From Nonomuraea coxensis DSM 45129 (GTDB taxonomy: Bacteria > Actinomycetota > Actinomycetes > Streptosporangiales > Streptosporangiaceae): a stretch of DNA of 64,000 nucleotides. Positions 16,555-24,242 of the stretch are shown here, piece after piece. Both the position numbers and the translations under genes were made by a program. Numbering within the stretch: position 1 is the stretch's first letter; each line of letters begins with the position of its first letter. The stretch spans positions 8,588,501-8,652,500 of the forward strand of contig NZ_CP068985.1 in NCBI RefSeq assembly GCF_019397265.1, in the 5' to 3' direction. A model generated the notes under the pieces. The model worked only from the letters and a program-made list of their open reading frames with translations. It ran no database searches and was not told where the DNA came from.

Positions 16555-17328
16555 TCACCTACGGCGGCGACCTGCCCGGAGTCCCGCGAACGCCGCCGTT
16601 CCCGCCCCGGCGGCCAGCAGGACGGCCACACCGAGCTGCCACGGGACGCCGGCCGGCGCGGCGGGGCCGCCCTGGGCCGGCGGCTGGAGCGCGGGGGCGT
16701 TGCCCTTCTTCGCGGCGGCCGTGAAGACGACGTCGGAGCAGGAGTAGTAGGTGTCCGGCGTGTCGGAGTTCTGCCAGATCGTATAGATCAGGTGGCGGCC
16801 GGTCCTGCCGGTGGGGAGCCGGCCCTTGAAGGCGTACGAACCGTCGGCGAGCCTCGGGTCGGTGACCGTGAGGAACGGCTTGCGTTCCAGCGACGACCAG
16901 CGCAGCGGCTCGGCCGGGTCGTAGCCGGGCTTGGTGACGTACAGGCGGAAGGTGCCCTTGTGCGGGATCGTGCCCCGGTAACGGAAGGTGAAGGCGGCTC
17001 CGGGGCGCAGCTTGGTGGCCGGCCAGTCCGTACGGGCGAGGTCCAGCCCACGGAAGCCCGGCAGGCCGCCGCTGCACAGCTTGCCGTCCGGGACGACCCG
17101 GCGGTCCCGGCCCGCGACGCCCGCCACCCTGAGGTTGTCCCACTCGCCGGGCACGGCCGAGCCCGCGACCTTGAGCGCGGCGCGGCAGGCGGCGTACGTG
17201 TCCGTCCCGCCGCAGGCGGCGGCCCTGCTGAGCGGGCTCTCCAGCGCACCGTGGGCGTCCGCCGGCCCGGCGATCATGCTGATTGACAGCAGCAGCCCAG
17301 CGGCCGCGCTCGTGATCCGGTGCCGCAC
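16555..17328 (-). CDS. AA10 lytic polysaccharide monooxygenase with C-terminal membrane anchor
   Basis: 257 residues from GTG 17328 behind GGGGAGG. The signal peptide ends ...GPADA, leaving His26 as the mature N-terminal copper-brace His (HGALESPLSR). The second copper His is in RTGRHLIYTIWQ, and the axial Phe is in CSDVVF. The catalytic core (about 26-205) has the cysteines typical of chitin/cellulose-active AA10. It then has a Pro/Ala linker, a hydrophobic helix (LGVAVLLAAGAGTAAFAGL) and a basic end (RAGRRRR). That is a cell-surface anchor without an LPXTG sortase motif, unlike the usual freely secreted forms. Confidence 0.9.
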   Translation of the reverse strand: MRHRITSAAAGLLLSISMIAGPADAHGALESPLSRAAACGGTDTYAACRAALKVAGSAVPGEWDNLRVAGVAGRDRRVVPDGKLCSGGLPGFRGLDLARTDWPATKLRPGAAFTFRYRGTIPHKGTFRLYVTKPGYDPAEPLRWSSLERKPFLTVTDPRLADGSYAFKGRLPTGRTGRHLIYTIWQNSDTPDTYYSCSDVVFTAAAKKGNAPALQPPAQGGPAAPAGVPWQLGVAVLLAAGAGTAAFAGLRAGRRRR

Positions 17329-17487
17329 CGTCCCGACCTCCCCGCTCGGCGTCCTCACCCGGAGGTACGGGAGGCGGGCGGCGGCGGTTCAGCGGCCCGG
17401 CCGCCGCCGGGAATCACCCCCGAGGGGGACCCCGCGTGCGGCGCTGGGCTGATGACCGCCCTCCTCCCGCTCCCTAGGCTGCGCTGC

Positions 17488-18672
17488 ATGGCCGACACTT
17501 CCCGTGACCTCTCCACGACGACGTGGCCGGGGCCGATCGACTGGCTGCCGGCCGCCGTGATCGGCCTGCTCGCGCTCGCCGAGGAGCTGCGGGCCTCCGG
17601 CGGCGCGGTGCCGGAGCTCTGGGCGGCGGGCGCGGTGCCGGCCGCGGCTCTGGTGCTGGCGCGGCGGCGGTGGCCGGTCGCGGTGATGGCCGTGTTCACG
17701 GGGATCGGTCTGGGGGCGTACCTGCTGGCCGGCCGGCCGCCGCTGTCCTGGCAGTGGCACACGGCGCTGCTGCTGCTGTTCACCGTGCTCAGCCTGGCCC
17801 CGGCGGGCGGCCCACGGGGCGTCGCCGGGATCGGGATGACCGCGCTGTTCCTGTCGGGGCTGGTGCTCGCCGATCCGGCGGCGGTCGGGGAGCACCTGGT
17901 CGCGGGCGCGCTGGCCCTCGTCGCCGGGGTCGCCGGCGTGACGGTCCGCCGCCGGCGCGAGCACGGCGCCTCCGGCGAGCCGCCGCGGGCGACGGAGGCT
18001 CCCGAGGCGGCGGCGGTGGCGCGGGAGCGCGCCAGGATCGCCCGCGAACTGTACGACCTCGTCGCGCACGACGTCAGCGTCATGGTGCTCCAGGCCGGCG
18101 GCGTACGGCTGCTCCTGCCCCGCGAGCTGCGGCAGGAGCGCGAGGCGCTGGCCCTGATCGAGGAGACCGGGCGCGGCGCGGTGGAGGAGCTGCACCGCAC
18201 GCTGGACCTGCTGCGCACCGCCCCCGACGGCGGCGGGACGACCCCGCAGCCCACCCTCGACCGGCTGGCCGAGCTGGTCACGCACCTGCGCTCGGCGGGC
18301 CTGGACGTGGCGCTGCGGATCGAGGGCACGCCCCGGCCCCTGCCCGCGGGCCTGGACCTGTCCGCGTACCGCATCGCGCAGGACGCGCTCGCGAACGTCC
18401 TCAAGCACGCCGGCCCTACGCATGCCCTGGTCCGGATCACGCACGGCGACGCCGAGCTGCGCCTGGAGATCACCGGCGAGGGGCCGCGCGCCGGCCGGCC
18501 CGAGCCGGCGCCGCCGCCGGGCGGTGACGGGCTGACCGGGATCAGGGAGCGGGTGGCGCTCTTCCGCGGCGCCATGGACGCGGGACCGCGCGAGGACGGC
18601 GGCTACCGGGTCCACGCGGTGCTGCCGCTCCCGCCCTCCGGCGTCCAGGCCGCCGCCGCCAGGCGCCCGTGA
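17488..18672 (+). CDS. NarL-type sensor histidine kinase with His-to-Tyr at the phosphoacceptor
   Basis: 394 residues; four to six N-terminal membrane helices (20-150), HisKA_3 dimerisation helix (185-250) and an ATPase domain with N-box (QDALANVLKHA) and G-box (GDGLTGIRERV). In this family the phosphorylated His lies in ELHD; here the sequence is ARIARELYDLVAHDVSVMV, with TAC at 18052-18054. No response regulator is adjacent. I take ATG 17488 because TAGGCT lies seven bases upstream, the pattern of leaderless actinobacterial genes. ATP binding looks intact but autophosphorylation at the usual site is impossible, so this may be a pseudokinase or work through another residue. Confidence 0.85.
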   Translation: MADTSRDLSTTTWPGPIDWLPAAVIGLLALAEELRASGGAVPELWAAGAVPAAALVLARRRWPVAVMAVFTGIGLGAYLLAGRPPLSWQWHTALLLLFTVLSLAPAGGPRGVAGIGMTALFLSGLVLADPAAVGEHLVAGALALVAGVAGVTVRRRREHGASGEPPRATEAPEAAAVARERARIARELYDLVAHDVSVMVLQAGGVRLLLPRELRQEREALALIEETGRGAVEELHRTLDLLRTAPDGGGTTPQPTLDRLAELVTHLRSAGLDVALRIEGTPRPLPAGLDLSAYRIAQDALANVLKHAGPTHALVRITHGDAELRLEITGEGPRAGRPEPAPPPGGDGLTGIRERVALFRGAMDAGPREDGGYRVHAVLPLPPSGVQAAAARRP

Positions 18673-18698
18673 CCGCCGGGACCTCGTGCGGCCGGGGG

Positions 18699-19913
18699 TC
18701 AGACGTCGCTGCGGCGGCGCTCGCGTTCCCCCGCCTCGGCCTGGCGCTGGGGCGGGACGGTGAGGTCGGCGCCGCGCGGGTGCGGGTAGGGGTCGTGGCC
18801 GTGCAGCCCGGCGGTCTGGATCACCCGGCTGATGTCGCTCGGCGTGAGCAGCCCGAGAAGCTGCCCGGACGGGCCGAGCACCACGGCGCGGCCGTCGGCG
18901 CAGCCGGTCATCCGGGGCAGCAGGCCGAGCAGCGGCTCGTCGGGGACCGCCTTGGGCACGTCGCCGGGCGGGCAGGCGATGTCGGCGAGCCGGGTGGTCT
19001 CCCGCGCCTGCGGCGGCACCTGCCGGAGCCGGTTGAGCGTCACCAGCCCGAGAAAGGTCCCGTCCTCGGCCACCAGCGGGTACGTCGACAGCCGCCGGCT
19101 CAGCACCAGCCGGTCGATGAGCCCGGCGACGGTCTCGTCCGGCGAGGCGGTGACGGGCCGCCCCGACATCACGTCGCCGACCCGGACCCCGTGGAGCGTC
19201 GCGCCGAGCTGGGCCTGCTGCTCCTCGGCGCTGGCCGCGTTCACCAGGAACAGGCCGATGAGGACGAGCCACAGCCCCTGGAAGCCCAGCCCCGTGACGA
19301 CCTGGAGGAAGCCGAACGCGATGAGCACGTACCCGAAGACGCGGCCGGCGCGGGCGGCGGCGACGGCGGCGCGTACCCGGTCGCCCCAGCGGGACCAGAG
19401 CGCGGCCCGCAGCACCCGCCCGCCGTCCAGCGGCGCGGCCGGGATCAGGTTGAACACGGCGAGCAGCACGTTGACCGCGGCCAGATAGCCGAACATGCCG
19501 GCCACCAGCGACACGGCGCCGGTCACCAGCGCCAGCGCCACGAACACCACCGCGCACACGAAGCTGGTCAGCGGCCCCACGACCGCGATCCGCAGGTCCG
19601 CGCCCGGCGTGCGGGGCTCGCTGCGCAGCTCGGCCACCCCGCCGAGCAGCCACAGCGTGATCCGGGGCACCTCGATCCCGTTGCGCCGGGCCACGATGGC
19701 GTGCGCCAGCTCGTGCGCGAGCAGCGAGGCCAGGAACAGGACGGCGGCGGCCACCCCCGCCAGCACGTACGCCACCGTGGGGTATCCGGGAAAGGCGAGC
19801 GGGAACTGCCCGAACGACAGCCCGGCCACCAGGATCACCACGATCACCAGCACGCTGACGTTGAGCCCCACGACGACCCCGCCGATGCGGCCCAACCGGA
19901 AGGACGAACGCAT
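18699..19913 (-). CDS. Site-2-protease-family membrane metalloprotease with CBS domains
   Basis: 404 residues, start ATG 19913 behind GGAGGAG. About six membrane helices carry the zinc motif HELAH (67-71) and the second active-site motif NLIPAAPLDGGRVLRA, where Asp is the third zinc ligand. The C-terminal 150 residues are two CBS repeats (VGDVMSGRPVTASPDETV and LLGLLTPSDISRVIQTAG), which usually bind adenosine nucleotides. This is the Rip3-type architecture of actinobacterial intramembrane proteases, which cleave anti-sigma factors or other membrane clients. Substrate unknown. Convergent with the kinase gene, 26 bases apart. Confidence 0.93.
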   Translation of the reverse strand: MRSSFRLGRIGGVVVGLNVSVLVIVVILVAGLSFGQFPLAFPGYPTVAYVLAGVAAAVLFLASLLAHELAHAIVARRNGIEVPRITLWLLGGVAELRSEPRTPGADLRIAVVGPLTSFVCAVVFVALALVTGAVSLVAGMFGYLAAVNVLLAVFNLIPAAPLDGGRVLRAALWSRWGDRVRAAVAAARAGRVFGYVLIAFGFLQVVTGLGFQGLWLVLIGLFLVNAASAEEQQAQLGATLHGVRVGDVMSGRPVTASPDETVAGLIDRLVLSRRLSTYPLVAEDGTFLGLVTLNRLRQVPPQARETTRLADIACPPGDVPKAVPDEPLLGLLPRMTGCADGRAVVLGPSGQLLGLLTPSDISRVIQTAGLHGHDPYPHPRGADLTVPPQRQAEAGERERRRSDV

Positions 19914-19969
19914 CTGCCTGCTCCTCCACTCGGATGAGGGTCGGCTACCCGCCACCCACCGGAGAAACC

Positions 19970-20479
19970 TCAGGTCAGCGGGCGTTCCATCAGCGTGGTG
20001 TCCACCCAGCGGCCGAGCTTGAAGCCGACCTCGGTCAGCCGGCCGACCTCGGTGAAGCCGTGCCTGCGGTGCAGGGCGATCGAGCGGTCGTCGCCCGCGT
20101 CGGCGATGACGGCCACCATCCGGCGCAGCCCGGCCGCCGTCGCGCCGTCGATCACGGCGCCCAGCAGGGCGCCGCCGAGGCCGCGGCCGCCGAGGCCGGG
20201 AGCCAGGTAGACGCTGTCCTCGACGGTGTAGCGGTAGGCGGGCTTGGGCCGCCAGGGTCCCGCGTAGGCGTAGCCGGCGACCTCGCCGCCGACGTCGGCG
20301 ACGAGGAAGGGGAAGCCGCGGGCGGTCAGGTCGGCGAGCCTGGCCCGCCAGTCCGCCACCGTGGGCGGGGTCTCCTCGAAGGTGATGACGGTGTTGGCGA
20401 CGTAGTGGGCGTTGATCGCGGTCACGGCCGGCAGGTCGGCGGGGACGGCCGCGCGGATGACGGCATCCGATGACGTCAC
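19970..20479 (-). CDS. GNAT N-acetyltransferase, phosphinothricin acetyltransferase-like
   Basis: 169 residues from GTG 20479. GNAT fold with the PAT-type signatures: IRAAVPADLPAVTAINAHYV at the N-terminus, YRYTVEDSVYLAPGLGGRGLGGALL carrying the acetyl-CoA loop, and ALHRRHGFTEVGRLTEVGFKLGRW near the end. Members acetylate phosphinothricin, methionine sulfoximine or related amino-group substrates, giving self-protection or detoxification. It stands alone between convergent/codirectional genes; no phosphinothricin biosynthesis genes are present, so the substrate is open. Confidence 0.88.
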   Translation of the reverse strand: MTSSDAVIRAAVPADLPAVTAINAHYVANTVITFEETPPTVADWRARLADLTARGFPFLVADVGGEVAGYAYAGPWRPKPAYRYTVEDSVYLAPGLGGRGLGGALLGAVIDGATAAGLRRMVAVIADAGDDRSIALHRRHGFTEVGRLTEVGFKLGRWVDTTLMERPLT

Positions 20480-20519
20480 GGGCGACCGCCTCTCTCTCCG
20501 GGATGAAGATCCTTCGGCA

Positions 20520-20954
20520 TCATAGGGGAAAGCGGGCGATCCACCGGCGCTGCCAGGGGGTCTCGACCGCGCGGGGATGATGGTGCTCGCGGGTCCAGGC
20601 GAGCGCGGCGGCCGGGTCGAGGCCGGACAGCACCGCCAGGCAGGCGATCACCGTGCCGGTGCGCCCGACGCCGCCTCCGCAGGCCACCTCGACCGCCTGG
20701 CCCGCCCGCGCCCGCTCGCGCAGCTCACCGATGCGGCGCACGGCGAGGTCCCGGTCGCGCGGCAGCAGGAAGTCGGGCCATACGATCCACTCGTGCGGCC
20801 AGGTCAGCGTCTCCTCGTGGCGGCGGCGGAGCCGGTCGGAGCCGAGGTAGAGCCCGAAGTCGGGGACCGGCCCGGGCGGGAGCGGGCGGCGCAGGCCGCG
20901 GCCCCGTACGTGGAGGCCGTCCGGCAGCCGGATCGCGCCTTCGAGCGCCGCCAT
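20520..20954 (-). CDS. Protein tyrosine/dual-specificity phosphatase-like protein
   Basis: 144 residues. The P-loop is ACGGGVGRTGTV, fitting C(x)5R, with a candidate general acid in the LTWPHEWIVWPDFLLPRD region. ATG 20954 overlaps the stop of the CGNR regulator (TGATG), so the two are translationally coupled. Longer in-frame starts run through the CGNR gene in another frame and are rejected. Related short actinobacterial phosphatases are annotated as protein-tyrosine-phosphatase family; the substrate may be a phosphoprotein or small phosphomolecule. Confidence 0.8.
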   Translation of the reverse strand: MAALEGAIRLPDGLHVRGRGLRRPLPPGPVPDFGLYLGSDRLRRRHEETLTWPHEWIVWPDFLLPRDRDLAVRRIGELRERARAGQAVEVACGGGVGRTGTVIACLAVLSGLDPAAALAWTREHHHPRAVETPWQRRWIARFPL

Positions 20955-21523
20955 CAGATCGCGTTCCTCAGGCGGGCGCGGTGGCCCGCGACGTTGACCC
21001 GGTTGCCGCACCGGTCGGGCATGCAGTACGCCCGCCGCCCCGCCCTGCTGACGTCCACGAACACGCCCCGGCAGCCGGGGGCGGCGCACGGGCGGAAGCG
21101 GGAGTGGCCGAGCGCGCGCACCGCGCCGAGCAGGCCGATGCCGATCACGGCGGCCAGCTCGGCGGCCGGCGGGGCGCCGGGCGCGGTGGGCACGTGCCAC
21201 TGCCAGGCGCCGGCGGCGTCGCGCCGCAGGACCGGGGAGCGGCCCGCGCGCCCGGCCAGCACCATGGCTCCGGCGACGGCCTGCTCCTCGGTCTCGGTCT
21301 CGATGACGCCGCGGGTCTCGCGGCGCAGCAGGAGCACCTCGCGGAGGTCGGCGTCGTCCGTCGGCGGGGCGTCGAGGACGAGGCCGTGCCTGGCCAGGAG
21401 GTCCGTCAGCGCGGCCGGGCAGGGCAAGGCGTCCCCGGCCGCGCCCCGCACCGTAGGCGAGGTGCTGACCAGGTCGTTCGCCACCGCCACTCCGGTGGCG
21501 TAGTCGGCTATCCGGATGTCCAC
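20954..21523 (-). CDS. CGNR zinc-finger / ABATE-domain putative transcriptional regulator
   Basis: 189 residues from GTG 21523 with AGAGG upstream. The N-terminal ABATE (stress-response) domain is followed by a CGNR zinc finger: FRPCAAPGCRGVFVDVSRAGRRAYCMPDRCGNRVNVAGHR, with four Cys. Such proteins are predicted DNA-binding regulators, often beside transporters or enzymes they control. It is coupled to the phosphatase. An imperfect inverted repeat just upstream (21535-21569) could be its own operator. Confidence 0.88.
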   Translation of the reverse strand: MDIRIADYATGVAVANDLVSTSPTVRGAAGDALPCPAALTDLLARHGLVLDAPPTDDADLREVLLLRRETRGVIETETEEQAVAGAMVLAGRAGRSPVLRRDAAGAWQWHVPTAPGAPPAAELAAVIGIGLLGAVRALGHSRFRPCAAPGCRGVFVDVSRAGRRAYCMPDRCGNRVNVAGHRARLRNAI

Positions 21524-21534
21524 GGGCCCCTCTT

Positions 21535-21569
21535 CTGTAACCGTTGCAGATCGACTATAACCCTTACAG
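21535..21569. promoter_or_regulatory. Imperfect inverted repeat CTGTAACCGTT-N13-AACCCTTACAG
   Basis: Eleven-base arms (21535-21545 and 21559-21569) matching at nine positions, in an AT-rich segment 12 bases upstream of the CGNR start. Candidate operator and promoter for the CGNR-phosphatase pair. Confidence 0.5.
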
Positions 21570-21605
21570 CGGCAGGGCGGGCCGCGCGGCCGTCCGCCGG
21601 GGTAA

Positions 21606-21708
21606 GAATTCGAGCGCCGCATCTTCTAAGACGGGCGGCACGCGGATATCGTGCGGTAAAGGCGAACCACGCCTTGTCCATGTTCCCTGAGAATTCGCGC
21701 TCGAATTC
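21606..21708. promoter_or_regulatory. 12-bp inverted repeats upstream of the STAS gene
   Basis: GAATTCGAGCGC at 21606-21617 is the exact reverse complement of GCGCTCGAATTC at 21697-21708. The right copy is also half of a local hairpin, GAATTCG-CGCT-CGAATTC (21691-21708), ending 17 bases before the STAS start. Possible operator pair or leader hairpin. Confidence 0.5.
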
Positions 21709-21725
21709 CGATCGGTGGGCATCGC

Positions 21726-22109
21726 ATGCTGGATCTCACGTTCGCCGTGCAGAAACTGCCGGGCGTGTGCGTGATCTCCGTCGCAGGGGAGATCGACTCC
21801 GCCACGGCTCGCGCGTTCGACCTCTACATCCAGCGCCAGCGGCGCGCGCCGGGCGAACACGTGGTCGTCGATCTCAGTGAGGTCACCTTCCTCGCCAGCG
21901 CGGGGCTGCGGGTGCTGCTCAACACCCATGCCTTCGCCCGTCAGCACGGCGGCGTGCTGCATCTGGCCGCGCCGCATCCCAAGATCGCCGGGCTCATGGA
22001 GCTGACCCAGGCGAACACCGTTCTGCACGTGCACGAGACGGTGGAGCAGGCCGTGATCGCCGCTCTGCAGCAGGCCAACGCGCCGGAGAAAACTCTCACC
22101 CAGGCTTAA
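21726..22109 (+). CDS. STAS-domain anti-sigma factor antagonist
   Basis: 127 residues. LDLTFAVQKLPGVCVISVAGEIDSATARAF, then VVVDLSEVTFLASAGLRVLLNTHAFA. The Ser of ASAG is the expected phosphorylation site; the usual preceding Asp is Ala, a common variant. It ends with a short polar tail. No cognate kinase is adjacent. It differs enough from the STAS protein at 16064 to belong to a different branch of the partner-switching network. The start has only a weak GGTGGG ribosome site, preceded by palindromes. Confidence 0.88.
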   Translation: MLDLTFAVQKLPGVCVISVAGEIDSATARAFDLYIQRQRRAPGEHVVVDLSEVTFLASAGLRVLLNTHAFARQHGGVLHLAAPHPKIAGLMELTQANTVLHVHETVEQAVIAALQQANAPEKTLTQA

Positions 22110-22203
22110 TCACGAAATAGGCGGAATTTAGGCTCGGGTGCGGCCCTGTCGCCCCCTACTCGGGAGCCGGATCACGTGATCCCTCCCCAGCGCGAGGAGG
22201 CTT

Positions 22204-22911
22204 GTGGCCGGCTTTCCCGACCTGTTACACCGTGCGCTTTTCGTGTCCTTCGCCCTGCTCGGCCGCCGCAGCCAGAAGGCGGTCCTGCGCCGCTACTTCG
22301 ACTGGTGGCACCGCCGCCCCGACCCCTGGAACCTGACCGGCGACGCCTACGAGCAGCACAAGTACCGCACCACCCTGGCCCTGCTGCCCGCCGCGCGCCC
22401 GAGCCGCGTCCTGGAGGCCGGCTGCGCCGAAGGGGTCTTCACCGAACTGCTGGCCGAGGCGTGCCCGGACGCCGGGATCACCGGCATCGACATCTCCGGG
22501 AAGGCGCTGGAGCGGGCCCGGCGGCGTGCCGAGCGGTTCGCCGGGCGGGTCCGCTTCGTCCACGCCGACCTGCTCGACGGCTCCCACCGGCTCAGGCCCG
22601 GCTTCGACCTGGTGGTCTGCGCGGAGACCCTCTACTACGTGGGCGGCGGCGAGCGGCTGCGCGCCGCCTCGCGCCGGCTGGTCGCGCTGCTGGCCCCCGG
22701 CGGCCATCTGGTCCTCGTGCACCCGTGGCCGGAGGCGCGGCGGCTGCACCGCTTCGCCGACGCCGCGCCGGAGCTGGCCAAGGTCGGCGAACACGTCGAG
22801 CTGGACTGCGCGCGTCCGTTCTCGGTCGCGCTCTACCGGGCGCCGCGGCCCCGACCGGCCGGAAATCTCAACATTTTCTCGCCCGCTCCCCGGAGGCCCG
22901 GCCAGCAGTGA
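22204..22911 (+). CDS. SAM-dependent methyltransferase, NodS-like
   Basis: 235 residues from GTG 22204 behind GAGGAGG. Class I methyltransferase: RRYFDWWHRRPDPWNLTGDAYEQHKYRTTLALLP is characteristic of the NodS-type group, followed by motif I VLEAGCAEGVFTELLAE, motif II GIDISGKALERARRR, and LVVCAETLYYV. NodS methylates chitooligosaccharide backbones in rhizobia, but actinobacterial members occur in varied settings, so the acceptor is unknown. The Pro-rich C-terminal tail is probably disordered. Confidence 0.85.
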   Translation: MAGFPDLLHRALFVSFALLGRRSQKAVLRRYFDWWHRRPDPWNLTGDAYEQHKYRTTLALLPAARPSRVLEAGCAEGVFTELLAEACPDAGITGIDISGKALERARRRAERFAGRVRFVHADLLDGSHRLRPGFDLVVCAETLYYVGGGERLRAASRRLVALLAPGGHLVLVHPWPEARRLHRFADAAPELAKVGEHVELDCARPFSVALYRAPRPRPAGNLNIFSPAPRRPGQQ

Positions 22912-23012
22912 TAAGGCCGGCGTCAGGGCGCGGCCACCGGCCCGATCTTTCCCTTAACCAGCTCTTACCGGCCATGGATCAGTCTGGTGTCATCGGGACG
23001 CTAGGAGATCAC

Positions 23013-24242
23013 ATGGACGCGAACGACCCCCGCGAGCAGGCCGCCGGCGGCTGGACCCAGTTCGGTGACACGCCGCCCTCCGTGGGCGGGTTCCCCAGGA
23101 AGGAGCCCGTGGGCCCGGCGCTGCCGCCGCCCCCTCCGCCGCCGCGGCGGCCGGGGTTCGCGCTCAGCCGCAAGGCGGTCGCGGGGCTCGCGCTGGCGGC
23201 CATGACCGCGCTCGGGGTGTCGGCGCTCGGCGGCGGGGCCGTGGGGGCGTACCTGGCGGGGGCGGACCGCCCGGCCGCGACCGCGACGGCGAGCGCGCCG
23301 AGCCCGGCCTTCCGCACCGTGGCCGACCAGCTCACGGTGGCCGAGGTGGCGGCGAAGGTGCAGCCGTCGGTGGTGATGATCCAGGGCCAGAGCGCCGAGG
23401 GCTCAGGCGTGGTGCTGTCGGAGGACGGGCTGATCCTCACCAACAACCACGTCGTGGACGGGCAGGGCGGCGCACTGACCGTCAAGTTCAACGACGGCAG
23501 GACGGCCAAGGCCAAGACGGTCGGCACCGACCCGGCGACGGACCTCGCGGTCATCCGGGCCGAGGGCGTGTCGGGCCTGGCCAAGGCCACGCTCGGGGAC
23601 AGCGACCAGCTCAAGGTGGGCGACGACGTGCTCGCCGTCGGCAGCCCGCTCGGCCTGGACGGCACGGTGACCGCCGGCATCGTCAGCGCGCTCGACCGCA
23701 CGGTGACCGCCGGTGACGGCGGCGGCGGGCAGCAGTTCCCCTGGGGGCAACAGCAGCAGCAGCAGAGCCGGACGACCACGCTCGGCGGCATGATCCAGAC
23801 CGACGCCGCGATCAACCCCGGCAACTCCGGCGGCGCCCTGGTCAACGCGGCCGGCGAGCTGATCGGCATCAACAGCGCGGTCTCCTCGCAGGGCGTCAAC
23901 CTCGGCTTCGCCATCCCGGTGAACACCGCCAAGCAGGTGTCCGAGCAGCTCATCAGCAAGGGCAAGGTGAGCCACGCCTTCCTCGGCGTGAGCGTCACCG
24001 ACGCCACCGGCGACGTGCCCGGCGCGCTCATCCGCCAGGTGACCGAGGGCAGCCCGGCGGCCAAGGCGGGGCTCAAGCAGGGCGACCTCATCACGAAGAT
24101 CGGCGACACGCCGGTGGACGGCGGCGACACGGTCGTGGGGCAGGTCCGCGGGTTCACCGTGGGACAGCAGGTGCGGATCACGTACCTGCGCGACGGCAAG
24201 GAGAACGTCGTCACCGCGACGATGCAGGAGCAGAAGCAGTAG
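23013..24242 (+). CDS. HtrA/DegP-type membrane serine protease
   Basis: 409 residues from ATG 23013 with AGGAGA six bases upstream. A Pro-rich cytoplasmic N-terminus (30-48) precedes one membrane helix (54-82). The trypsin-like domain has His146 (NNHVVDG), Asp177 (DPATDLAV) and Ser272 (INPGNSGGAL). A PDZ domain follows at about 310-405 (AFLGVSVTDATGDVPGALI...GSPAAKAGLKQGDLITKIGD). A Gln-rich loop (QQFPWGQQQQQQS, 240-252) lies in the LA-loop region that gates HtrA activity. Extracytoplasmic protein quality control is the likely role. Confidence 0.93.
   Translation: MDANDPREQAAGGWTQFGDTPPSVGGFPRKEPVGPALPPPPPPPRRPGFALSRKAVAGLALAAMTALGVSALGGGAVGAYLAGADRPAATATASAPSPAFRTVADQLTVAEVAAKVQPSVVMIQGQSAEGSGVVLSEDGLILTNNHVVDGQGGALTVKFNDGRTAKAKTVGTDPATDLAVIRAEGVSGLAKATLGDSDQLKVGDDVLAVGSPLGLDGTVTAGIVSALDRTVTAGDGGGGQQFPWGQQQQQQSRTTTLGGMIQTDAAINPGNSGGALVNAAGELIGINSAVSSQGVNLGFAIPVNTAKQVSEQLISKGKVSHAFLGVSVTDATGDVPGALIRQVTEGSPAAKAGLKQGDLITKIGDTPVDGGDTVVGQVRGFTVGQQVRITYLRDGKENVVTATMQEQKQ

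Noticed and set aside
17389..19929. 846-codon antisense frame across the kinase and protease genes
   Set aside because: Low-complexity Arg/Gly/Pro/Ala shadow with no domain; both real genes have clear motifs.
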